Below, in pieces: positions 8,581-15,755 of a stretch of 41,390 nt of DNA. The stretch is from Chloroflexota bacterium (lineage in GTDB: Bacteria; Chloroflexota; Dormibacteria; Dormibacterales; Dormibacteraceae), in assembly GCA_005881825.1 (NCBI GenBank), contig VBEO01000144.1, positions 1 through 41,390 on the forward strand. The letters are read 5' to 3'. A program made the translations under genes and the position numbers. Under the pieces are notes generated by a model that searched no databases, was not told the origin of the DNA, and was given only the letters and a program-made list of their open reading frames with translations. Every line of letters starts with the position of its first letter. Position 1 is the stretch's first letter.

Positions 8581-9430
8581 TCCCGCGGCCGGCCAGCGCC
8601 AGCTGGCGGCGCAGCGCAAAGCGACTGGCCAGGTTGACGATCAGCACCAGCACCACCAGCAGCAGCGCCGCGCCCCAAGCCTGATCCTCCAGGTCCTTGT
8701 AGGGCGTGAGCGCGTTGTGAAACACGGTCAGCGGCAGCGCCTGCATGGGCTCGGCCGGATTGAAGACCAGGCGCCGGTTGCCGAAGCTGGTGAAGAGCAG
8801 CGGCGCGGTCTCGCCGGCGGCCCGTGCCACCGCCAGCAGCGCGCCCGTCACCACACCCGGCGCGGCCGCACGCAGCATCAGCTGCAGTGCGACCCGCCAG
8901 CGCGGCAAGCCCAGTGCGAGGCCCGCCTCGCGCAGCCCGACCGGCACCAGCAGCAGCGCGCCCTCGGTGGTGCGCATCACCACTGGCAGCATGAGCACTG
9001 CCAGGGCGCCGGCGCCGCTCAGGGCCGAGAAGTGGTGGAACGGCGCCACCAGCAGTGCGTAGGCGAAGAGCCCGATCGCGATCGAGGGGGTGCCCACCAG
9101 CACGTCCCCGGCCAGTCGCACCCAGGTCGCCCAGCGGTGCTGCCGGTACTCGGCCAAGTGGGTGCCCACCACGATCCCCACCGGGATCGCGAGCAGCGAA
9201 GCCATCCCGACCAGCTCCAGCGTGCCCACGATGGCGTGCTGCACGCCGGCGCCGGGAATGCCCTCGGGGCGCTCGAAATGGAGGTAGAAGTCCGGCTGCA
9301 TCGCGGCCCGCCAGCCGTTGGAGATGGTGTAGGCGAGCACCAGCGAGAGCGGCAGTAAGGCCACGACGGCGGCCACGTAGATGAGAAATCGGAACCACAG
9401 GTCCCGGGCCAGCCGGCGCTGCCTTCTCAT
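8573..9430 (-). CDS. pstA: Phosphate ABC transporter permease PstA
   Basis: A 285-residue inner-membrane permease of the high-affinity phosphate transporter. It has six hydrophobic segments and the EAA loop GLREAGLALGLPRWRVALQLMLRAAAPGVVTG that contacts PstB. The text GETAPLLFTS is typical of PstA. Its ATG overlaps the pstC stop (ATGA), showing translational coupling. It is the last gene of the minus-strand phosphate operon. Confidence 0.95.
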   Translation of the reverse strand: MRRQRRLARDLWFRFLIYVAAVVALLPLSLVLAYTISNGWRAAMQPDFYLHFERPEGIPGAGVQHAIVGTLELVGMASLLAIPVGIVVGTHLAEYRQHRWATWVRLAGDVLVGTPSIAIGLFAYALLVAPFHHFSALSGAGALAVLMLPVVMRTTEGALLLVPVGLREAGLALGLPRWRVALQLMLRAAAPGVVTGALLAVARAAGETAPLLFTSFGNRRLVFNPAEPMQALPLTVFHNALTPYKDLEDQAWGAALLLVVLVLIVNLASRFALRRQLALAGRGTS

Positions 9431-10359
9431 CGCCGATCCACCGTCCGCACCATCAGAAGTGCGCCCACGTTGACCACCAGCGTCAGGCAGACGAGCACGA
9501 GGCCCAGCTCGATGAGGGCGGCCGAATAGAGCTGGCCCGTGGCCTCTGTGAACTCATTGGCCACCACGCTGGCCAGCGTGTACCCGGGCGCGAACAGGGA
9601 CGGCTGGATGTCCGGCCGGTTGCCGATGACCATGGTCACGGCGATCGTTTCGCCCAGCGCCCGGCCCAGAGCCAGGACCGAGGCTCCGAATATGCCCGCC
9701 CGGGCAGCCGGGAGCACCACTCGCCAGGTCGTCTCCCACCAGGTCGAGCCCAGCGCGTAGGCGGCCTCGCGCAACCCGTTGGGCACCGCCCGGACCACGT
9801 CCCGCGAGACCGCCGACAGCGTGGGCAGGATCATCACGGCCAGCACGACGACCGCGGTCAGGATCGAGGTCTGGCGCGGGGTCCCGCCGAAGATCGCCAC
9901 GTTCGGGAAGCGCTCGTTGAGCGGGATCTCGAGGTGCCGGTACAGCCAGGGCGCGAGCACATACAAGCCCCAGATGCCGTACACCACGCTGGGGATGGCG
10001 GCCAGCAGCTCGACGCCGATCCCGATCGCGCCTCGCAACCGCGGCCGCGAGGACTCGGCCAGGAACAGGGCCACCCCCACGCCCACGGGAAGCGCCAGGG
10101 CCAGGGCCAGGAAGGCGGTGACCACCGTGCCGAAGATGTAGGGAAGGGCTCCGAACTCCACCTGCACCGGGTTCCAGACGCGGCCGGCGAGGAAGCGCGG
10201 CCCGAAGTGCGTGATGGCCGGCCAGGCCTGCTGAGCCAGGACGACAACGATCGCCAGGAGGGCGAGCGGCGCGGCCGCGGCCACCACGGCCGTCCAGGCC
10301 CGGAAGCCCTCGAACGAAGGGGTTCTAGGCCGAGCGGTCGAGACGGTAGCCGATGCCAC
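9427..10359 (-). CDS. pstC: Phosphate ABC transporter permease PstC
   Basis: A 310-residue membrane permease that pairs with PstA. Landmarks are FGALPYIFGTVVTA, AAIPSVVYGIWGL, the EAA loop GLREAAYALGSTWWETTWRVV, and LGRALGETIAVTMVIGN. The ATG at 10359 overlaps the end of the phoB reading frame by 35 nt; a later start is possible because the first ~20 residues (MASATVSTARPRT) are not conserved-looking. It is followed by pstA with an ATGA overlap. Confidence 0.94.
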   Translation of the reverse strand: MASATVSTARPRTPSFEGFRAWTAVVAAAAPLALLAIVVVLAQQAWPAITHFGPRFLAGRVWNPVQVEFGALPYIFGTVVTAFLALALALPVGVGVALFLAESSRPRLRGAIGIGVELLAAIPSVVYGIWGLYVLAPWLYRHLEIPLNERFPNVAIFGGTPRQTSILTAVVVLAVMILPTLSAVSRDVVRAVPNGLREAAYALGSTWWETTWRVVLPAARAGIFGASVLALGRALGETIAVTMVIGNRPDIQPSLFAPGYTLASVVANEFTEATGQLYSAALIELGLVLVCLTLVVNVGALLMVRTVDRR

Positions 10360-10901
10360 GTACGGTCACGATGGAGAAGGGGACGCGGCCTGCGAACTTG
10401 GCCCGCAGCCAGCGGATGTGGACGTCGACCGTCTTGCGATCGCCCAGGAAGCTCGGCGCCCAGACCTGCGCGAGCAAGCTGTCGCGTGAGTGCACGCGGT
10501 CGGGGTGCGCGAGCAGGAAGGAGAGGAGGTCGAACTCGCGCGCCGTCAGCTTCATCTCCTCGCCGTCCAACCAGACGCGGCGCGCGGGACGATCGATGCG
10601 AAATCCGTCGAGCAGCGCCCAGCTCCAGGCCGACGATCTTGTCGACCTCCGTATCGCGCGCGGTGAGCATGATGATCGGCGTCTTGGCCGAAGTGCGGCG
10701 CAGGGCGCGGCAGACCTCGAGCCCGCTCATGCCCGGAAGCATCAGGTCGAGCAGCACGAGGTCCGGGCGGCGGGTCTGCGCCAGGCGCAGCCCGGTAGCG
10801 CCGTCACGCGCTTCCTGGACGCCGTAGCCGGCGCCGGCCAGGTTGTAGCGCAGCATTTCGCGAATGCCTTCGTCGTCCTCGACCAGGAGGACGCTAGCCA
10901 A
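10325..10901 (-). pseudogene. phoB: PhoB/RegX3-type response regulator, internal deletion with frameshift
   Basis: The N-terminal receiver domain (LLVEDDEG, LVLLDLMLPGMSG, IIMLTARDTE, VGLELGA) is in one frame starting from a TTG at 10901 inside the end of phoU. The C-terminal winged-helix DNA-binding domain (LLDGFRIDRPARR, EEMKLTAREFDLL, VDVHIRWLRAKF, VTVRGIGYRLD) is in another. The DDY-x-TKPF segment with the conserved Lys and the interdomain linker, about 34 residues, are missing at about 10611-10617. Because a complete Pho regulon with Pho boxes surrounds it, an intact regulator is expected and the defect may be an assembly error. Gene order phoU-phoB-pstC is tightly overlapped. Confidence 0.85.
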
Positions 10902-11556
10902 GCTCCACCACCTGGCCGGACTGCAGGAAGACGATGTCTTCGGCCACGTTGGTGACGCGATCGGCGATGCGCTCCAGGTTGTGGGCGACCAGCATCAGGG
11001 TGACGGTGCGCAGAGTCTCGTCGGGGTCGACGCCCTCATGAGCTGACATGTCCGAGATCAGGTCGTCGAAGACGCGGTGATACAGGCGGTCGATCTCGTC
11101 GTCCATGGCCGCCACCTCGCGAGCGCGCTCTTCGTTCTGCTCGATGAGCGCGTCCAGGATGTCGTGGACCTGGCGGATGGCGGCTTCGCCCATCAGCCCG
11201 AATTCGGCCCGCAGCGGTACCGCAGGCAGACCGGAGAGCGTGGTCGTCATGCGCGCGATGCGCACCGCGTAGTCGCCCATCCGCTCCAGCTCGGTCGCGA
11301 TGTAGATGACGCCCATCAAAGTGCGCAGGTCGCGGGCGACCGGCGCCTGGGTGGCGATCACCACGAAGCAGCGTTCGCGGATCTGGCGGAAGAGCTCGTT
11401 CAGGTTCTGATCGTTCTGGCGAACCTGGTCGGCCAGCGAGGGGTCGCGGGTGCGCATGGCGCGCAGCGCGTCATCGATCTGTGATTCGACCTGCGTGGCC
11501 ATCCGGAGCAGGTCCTCGCGCAGCGAGTCCAGCTCGCGCCGGAACTCCTCTCTCAA
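10894..11556 (-). CDS. phoU: Phosphate signalling protein PhoU
   Basis: A 220-residue cytosolic all-helical protein made of two PhoU repeats, each with the E/D-x3-D metal-binding pattern (LERMGDYAVRIA in repeat one, LERIADRVTNVAEDIVFL in repeat two). PhoU links PstB activity to the PhoR kinase and represses the Pho regulon when phosphate is ample. The likely start is TTG at 11556, 4 nt after the pstB stop. Its last codons overlap the TTG start of phoB by 8 nt. Confidence 0.95.
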   Translation of the reverse strand: MREEFRRELDSLREDLLRMATQVESQIDDALRAMRTRDPSLADQVRQNDQNLNELFRQIRERCFVVIATQAPVARDLRTLMGVIYIATELERMGDYAVRIARMTTTLSGLPAVPLRAEFGLMGEAAIRQVHDILDALIEQNEERAREVAAMDDEIDRLYHRVFDDLISDMSAHEGVDPDETLRTVTLMLVAHNLERIADRVTNVAEDIVFLQSGQVVELG

Positions 11557-11560
11557 TCGG

Positions 11561-12388
11561 TTAGCCGAATCGCCCCGTGATGTAGTCCTCGGTGCGCTGG
11601 TCCCGCGGGCGGTTGAAGAGCTCGACGGTGGGCCCGAACTCGACCAGCTCGCCGAAGCGCTGGACCGGGTCCATCAGCATGAAGGCCGTGTAGTCGGCGA
11701 CTCGACCGGCCTGCTGCATGTTGTGCGTCACCACCACGATCGTGTAGCGCTCGGCCAGCCGCGACATCAGGTCTTCGATCTTGAGCGTGGCCACCGGGTC
11801 GAGGGCCGAGGCGGGCTCATCCATCAGGATCACCTCAGGGTTTACCGCCAGGCAGCGCGCGATCGACATCCGCTGCTGCTGTCCACCCGAGAGCGCAACC
11901 CCTGGCGACTTCAGGCGATCCTTGACCTCATCCCACAAGGCGGCGTCACGCAGGCTGCGCTCCACGGTCTCCTCGACCCGCCGCCGCGGCCAGCCCAGGA
12001 GTCGGGGCGCGAAGGCCACGTTGTCGTAGATCGACATCGGAAACGGGCTGGGGCGTTGGAAAACCATGCCCACCCGCCGTCGTAGCCCCAGGAGGTCGTG
12101 GGTGGTCACGATGTCGGTGGCTTCGTCCAGGATCACGCGGCCCTCGGCGCGGCTGCCCGGCACCAGGTCGTACATGCGGTTGAAGATCCGCAGCAGCGTG
12201 CTCTTGCCGCAGCCGGACGGGCCGATCAACGCCGTGACGCGGCGCTCCGGAATCTCCAGCGAGATATCCTGCAGGGCTTTGAAGCGCTCGTAGTAGAAGG
12301 AGACGCGCTCCACCTTGAGCTTGGTGCGCGTGGCGCCCGGGACCGCCCGGAGCGCGGGCGGCTGGATCACCGCCTGGAGTTGCTCCAC
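11561..12388 (-). CDS. pstB: Phosphate ABC transporter ATP-binding protein PstB
   Basis: A 275-residue ATPase that powers PstC-PstA. It has Walker [10 protein letters not shown] (residues 56-64), Q-loop [17 protein letters not shown], signature LSGGQQQR, Walker B VILMDEP, and the H-loop VVVTHNM. The GTG at 12388 lies 7 nt after TACCCT and 22 nt after a Pho box, so the operon has its own phosphate-controlled, probably leaderless promoter separate from phoR. The first ~20 residues are a non-conserved extension. Confidence 0.96.
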   Translation of the reverse strand: MEQLQAVIQPPALRAVPGATRTKLKVERVSFYYERFKALQDISLEIPERRVTALIGPSGCGKSTLLRIFNRMYDLVPGSRAEGRVILDEATDIVTTHDLLGLRRRVGMVFQRPSPFPMSIYDNVAFAPRLLGWPRRRVEETVERSLRDAALWDEVKDRLKSPGVALSGGQQQRMSIARCLAVNPEVILMDEPASALDPVATLKIEDLMSRLAERYTIVVVTHNMQQAGRVADYTAFMLMDPVQRFGELVEFGPTVELFNRPRDQRTEDYITGRFG

Positions 12389-12395
12389 CTCCCGC

Positions 12396-12440
12396 AGGGT
12401 ACGTCGGGCACGGTTAAGCGCTCTTTATGTCGCGGTTAAG
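12396..12440 (-). promoter_or_regulatory. Pho box and -10 of pstB operon
   Basis: Reading the minus strand, three 8-bp units are separated by exactly 3 bp: CTTAACCG (12440-12433), a weak middle unit CATAAAGA (12429-12422) and CTTAACCG (12418-12411). TACCCT (12401-12396) follows 9 bp later and the GTG start 7 nt after that. The 11-bp-period direct repeat of CTTAACC type is the form known for PhoB-family sites, closest to the cyanobacterial Pho box. It overlaps the phoR stop codon. Confidence 0.8.
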
Positions 12441-13434
12441 AGGAGGGAAGGGCGAGGCCGAACACCTGGCCCCCGCCGGGCGCCGCCTCGGTCCACACTC
12501 GCCCGCCCTGGAGCAGGACCAGGTGCTTCACGATCGCCAGCCCCAGGCCGGTGCCGGGGACCTCCCGGCTGCGCGCCGGATCCACCTTGTAGAAGCGCTC
12601 GAAAACGCGATCCCAATGCTCGGGCGAGATGCCGAGGCCGTGGTCGCGGACGGTGATCCGGACCTCGCCGTCCACCGGCTCCGCATGCAGCTCTATGGGG
12701 CTGCCCGGGGGCGAGAACTTGGCGGCGTTGTCGAGCAGGTTGCCGAGCGCTTGGGCCAGCTTGGCCCGATCGGCATCCACCATCAGGCCCTGACTGACGG
12801 TGACCTGTACCGGCCGGCCGGCAGCGTGCTGGGTGACCTCGCGGACCACGGCGTCGACCTCAACCGGGCTGCGCTCCACGACCGCACGGCCGGCCTCGAT
12901 CTCGGCCAGCTGGCGCAGGTTGTCCACGATCGCGGAGAGCCGGTCCGCCTCGATCACGATGCGCTCCGCAAAGCGGTTGCTGCCGAGGCTCTCGGCCGCC
13001 AGCCGGAGCGCGGTCAACGGCGTCTTGAGCTCGTGGGCGAGGTTGGCCACGAACTCCTGGCGGACGGTCTGGAGGCGCCGGAGCTCCGTGACGTCGGTCA
13101 GGAAGACCAGGGTCTGGCCGGATACCGGCCCCGGCACCAGCTTGCTGGTGACCACCCGCTGGGAATGTGTGAGCCGGGCTTCCCCTTCAGGGCGTCCCTG
13201 CCGCAGCAGCTCGTCCAGGCGCGCCTCGCGGGTCACCTCGGCCACGTGCAGAGGCAATCGCTGGGGATCGATGCCGAAGTAGCGGCGGGCAGCCTGGTTG
13301 GCGGCCACCACCCGGTGGTCGCGATCCACCAGCAGAGCCATGACCGGCGCCTCCTCGAGGAGGTCGGCGAAAGGCTCCACGGAGGCATCTGGGACCGGGA
13401 CGGAACGCGCTTCGCGCCACCGCCGCCAGATCAC
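12436..13434 (-). CDS. phoR: PhoR-like sensor histidine kinase
   Basis: A 332-residue kinase with an N-terminal PAS domain (about 20-115, VMALLVDRDHRVVAANQAAR). A HisKA domain follows with the phosphorylatable His in NLAHELKTPL (His134), then an HATPase domain with the N box LGNLLDNAAKFSP, G1 RDHGLGI and G2 PGTGLGLAIVKHL. There is no clear membrane segment, so it is probably cytosolic or reached through PhoU/Pst. It precedes pstB and shares the Pho-box intergenic region with pstS. The GTG at 13434 has TATACT (13446-13441) 6 nt upstream. The phosphate role is inferred from location. Confidence 0.88.
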   Translation of the reverse strand: MIWRRWREARSVPVPDASVEPFADLLEEAPVMALLVDRDHRVVAANQAARRYFGIDPQRLPLHVAEVTREARLDELLRQGRPEGEARLTHSQRVVTSKLVPGPVSGQTLVFLTDVTELRRLQTVRQEFVANLAHELKTPLTALRLAAESLGSNRFAERIVIEADRLSAIVDNLRQLAEIEAGRAVVERSPVEVDAVVREVTQHAAGRPVQVTVSQGLMVDADRAKLAQALGNLLDNAAKFSPPGSPIELHAEPVDGEVRITVRDHGLGISPEHWDRVFERFYKVDPARSREVPGTGLGLAIVKHLVLLQGGRVWTEAAPGGGQVFGLALPSS

Positions 13435-13440
13435 GCGGCG

Positions 13441-13506
13441 AGTATAGGTACGGCCGCCAGCGCTAACCGCGCCTTAACCCGGGCCTAACCGTTCGGCCCC
13501 TACGCT
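13441..13506. promoter_or_regulatory. Divergent phoR / pstS promoter region with Pho box
   Basis: On the plus strand three 8-bp units with 3-bp spacers are GCTAACCG (13462-13469), CTTAACCC (13473-13480) and CCTAACCG (13484-13491). TACGCT (13501-13506) follows 9 bp later and the pstS ATG 7 nt after it. The geometry is identical to the pstB promoter. On the minus strand TATACT (13446-13441) lies 6 nt before the phoR GTG. Activation by the PhoB-type regulator is inferred. Confidence 0.82.
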
Positions 13507-13513
13507 GCCGCAC

Positions 13514-14614
13514 ATGCAGCTCAGCAGCGTCACCAGATCCCTCCTCGCCGTGGCCACCGCCATCCTGGTGGGCGCCTGCGGCGGCGCCGCCTCCAACAGC
13601 GGCACCTCGAACGCCACGCCCGCCGCCGACGTGGGCAGCGGCAACCTGACCGGGGCCGGCGCCACCTTCCCCGAGCCCTTCTACACCAAGGCCTTCTATC
13701 AGTACAACCAGCTCCACTCCAAAGTGCAGGTCAACTACCAGGCCGTCGGCTCGGGCGCGGGAATCAAGCAGTACACCACGGGCACGGTGGACTTCGGCGC
13801 CAGCGACGTGCCCATGACGCAGGCTGAGGTAACCGCCGCCGGCGGCGCCGACAGCCTCGTCGAGATCCCGACCACGCTGGGCGTGGTGGCGATCGCCTAC
13901 AACCTGCCTGCGGTCGGCAGCCTGCAGCTGGACGGCAGCGCGCTCTCGGGCATCTTCCTCGGCAGCATCAAGAGCTGGGACGACGCGGCCATCAAGGCGC
14001 TGAACCCGGGCGCCGGCCTTCCCTCCAAGCCGATCACTGTTGTGCACCGCTCCGACGGCTCCGGCACCACCTACGCCTTCACCGACTACCTCGGCAAGGT
14101 CAGCCCGGACTGGAAGAGCAAGGTGGGGGTGGGCAAATCCGTCTCCTGGCCGGTCGGCATCGGGGGCCAGGGCAACGCGGGCGTCGGACAGGCCGTCAAA
14201 CAGACTGACAACTCGATCGGCTATGTCGAGCTGGCCTACGTGGTCCAGACCGGCATGCAGGCCGCGCTCATGAAGAACGCCGACGGGAAGTTCGTGAAGC
14301 CGTCCCTCGACGGCGCCACGGCGGCCGCCGCCGGCAACAGCGGCCTCAGCCCGGACAACTTCTCCATCACCAACAACCCCGGCCCGACCACGTATGCCAT
14401 CGCCAGCTTCAGCTGGGTGATCCTCAAGAAGACCCAGGCGGATGCCGCCAAGGGCCGCGCGGTCGTCTACCTCTTCGACTGGCTGACCAAGGACGGCCAG
14501 ACCTTCGGCAAGGACCTCCAGTACGCGCCGCTGCCCAAGGCCGCCCAGACCTACGCGGACACCCAGCTGAAGTCGATCACCGCCGGCGGGGCGCCCGTCC
14601 TCAAGAACACGTAG
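13514..14614 (+). CDS. pstS: Phosphate-binding lipoprotein PstS
   Basis: A 366-residue periplasmic-side or surface-anchored phosphate receptor that feeds PstCAB. It has a lipoprotein signal peptide with lipobox LVGAC (Cys22) and a Ser/Ala/Thr-rich linker. The binding-protein core follows with GAGATFPEPFY, YQAVGSGAGIKQY, VDFGASDVPM and HRSDGSGTTYAFTDYL; the Ser, Asp and Arg residues of these loops hold phosphate in known PstS proteins. The ATG start is supported by the Pho box and TACGCT directly upstream. It is transcribed away from the rest of the pst genes and is followed by two hairpins. Confidence 0.96.
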   Translation: MQLSSVTRSLLAVATAILVGACGGAASNSGTSNATPAADVGSGNLTGAGATFPEPFYTKAFYQYNQLHSKVQVNYQAVGSGAGIKQYTTGTVDFGASDVPMTQAEVTAAGGADSLVEIPTTLGVVAIAYNLPAVGSLQLDGSALSGIFLGSIKSWDDAAIKALNPGAGLPSKPITVVHRSDGSGTTYAFTDYLGKVSPDWKSKVGVGKSVSWPVGIGGQGNAGVGQAVKQTDNSIGYVELAYVVQTGMQAALMKNADGKFVKPSLDGATAAAAGNSGLSPDNFSITNNPGPTTYAIASFSWVILKKTQADAAKGRAVVYLFDWLTKDGQTFGKDLQYAPLPKAAQTYADTQLKSITAGGAPVLKNT

Positions 14615-14634
14615 CGGCGGGACTTGTCCCGCCG
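14615..14634. terminator. Perfect 9-bp hairpin after pstS
   Basis: CGGCGGGAC and GTCCCGCCG are perfectly complementary and separated by TT, starting directly after the pstS stop codon. There is no T tract, so it could act as a factor-independent terminator of reduced strength, an mRNA-stabilising stem, or part of a dispersed hairpin element. Confidence 0.55.
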
Positions 14635-14637
14635 ACC

Positions 14638-14663
14638 GTGGGAGGGGCAAGCCCCTCCCCTAC
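14638..14663. repeat. REP-like hairpin element, copy 1
   Basis: GGGAGGGGC and GCCCCTCCC form a perfect 9-bp stem around a 2-nt loop. Read on the minus strand the element begins GTAGGGGAGGGGC. A second copy with the same flank and the same stem occurs at 39443-39465, also right after a stop codon. This suggests a dispersed extragenic palindrome. Confidence 0.6.
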
Positions 14664-14684
14664 GAGCCATTACCGTGGAGCCCC

Positions 14685-15536
14685 GTGACCGCGGCGCAAG
14701 CGCTGTTCATGGGGCTCCTCCAGGGTGCTACCGAACTGTTTCCGGTCTCGTCTTTGGGCCACGCGGTGATCGTTCCCTCGGTCTTCCACTGGTCCTTCAA
14801 GCAGTCGGACCCCTCCTTCCTGCCCTTCCTTGTGCTCCTGCACCTGGGCACGGCGACCGCGCTGCTGATCCTTTACTGGCGCCAGTGGCTGCGCATCGTC
14901 ACCGGCTTCGTGCGCGCGGCCCTGCGCGGGCGCATCCAGGGCGAGGACGAGCGGCTGGCCATGCTGCTGGTGGTGGGCACTCTGCCCGCGGGCCTGGCCG
15001 GCCTCTTTTTCCAGAGTTACTTCAAGGCCCTGTTCGCCAACCCGCGCGCGGCGGCGGCCTTCCTGATCGTCAACGGCCTGATCCTGCTAGGCGCCGAAGT
15101 GCTGCGCCGGCGGGCCGAGCGGCGCCAGGCCTCGCGGACGGAGCAGGAGGCGGCCTTCCGACCGGCGGAGGCGCTCAGCTTCAAGGCCGCCCTGCTGGTC
15201 GGCGCCTGCCAGGTGGGGGCCCTCTTCCCGGGCATCAGCCGCTCCGGCGCGACCATGGCAGGGGGGCTGCTGGCCGGCCTTCGACACCAGGAGGCCGCGC
15301 GCTTCTCCTTCCTCCTGGCGACGCCGGTGATCGCGGCGGCGGGCCTGCTGGAAGTGCCCGAGCTCTTCAAACCTGGAATTCCACTCGGCCTCTACGCGGC
15401 GGCCGCGGTGCTCTCGGGGGCGGCCGCCTACGGCAGCGCCCGGTTCCTGATCCGCTGGTTCCGGGTCGGCCGGTTGGACCCCTACGGCGTGTACTGCCTG
15501 CTGGCCGGGAGCGCCGGATTGGCTCTGCTACGTTAG
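14685..15536 (+). CDS. uppP: Undecaprenyl-diphosphatase UppP (BacA)
   Basis: A 283-residue polytopic membrane enzyme that removes one phosphate from undecaprenyl diphosphate to recycle the cell-wall lipid carrier. Both family motifs are present: LLQGATELFPVSSLGH near the N-terminus and PGISRSGATMAGG at about residue 183. About eight hydrophobic segments are visible. The start is the GTG at 14685, with TACCGT 8 nt upstream. It sits between pstS and ppk1, where released phosphate is relevant, but no operon overlap is seen. Confidence 0.93.
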   Translation: MTAAQALFMGLLQGATELFPVSSLGHAVIVPSVFHWSFKQSDPSFLPFLVLLHLGTATALLILYWRQWLRIVTGFVRAALRGRIQGEDERLAMLLVVGTLPAGLAGLFFQSYFKALFANPRAAAAFLIVNGLILLGAEVLRRRAERRQASRTEQEAAFRPAEALSFKAALLVGACQVGALFPGISRSGATMAGGLLAGLRHQEAARFSFLLATPVIAAAGLLEVPELFKPGIPLGLYAAAAVLSGAAAYGSARFLIRWFRVGRLDPYGVYCLLAGSAGLALLR

Positions 15537-15543
15537 TTCCGGC

Positions 15544-15750
15544 ATGAGGGGCACCCCCATCACGACCGCTCTGTTGCTGCTGGCGGTGGTGTTGGTGGTC
15601 GTCGCTTTCCTGTACGCGCTGGGCACCATCGGCTGGTTCGCCAACCCCAACGACGTGCACCACTACAAGCACGCCGCCGCCTTCTTCGTGCTGGCGGTGC
15701 TGGCGGCGGTGGGCGCCAACTTCGCGCGCGACCGCCCCGCCGCGGGTTAG
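15544..15750 (+). CDS. Small two-helix membrane protein
   Basis: A 68-residue protein with two hydrophobic helices (TTALLLLAVVLVVVAFLYAL, residues ~6-25, and FFVLAVLAAVGANFA, ~46-60) joined by a short loop containing FANPNDVHHYKH. It lies 7 nt after the uppP stop and 5 nt before ppk1, so it is probably cotranscribed with one or both. I do not recognise the family. The His-rich loop is its only distinctive feature. Confidence 0.6.
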   Translation: MRGTPITTALLLLAVVLVVVAFLYALGTIGWFANPNDVHHYKHAAAFFVLAVLAAVGANFARDRPAAG

Positions 15751-15755
15751 GCCTC

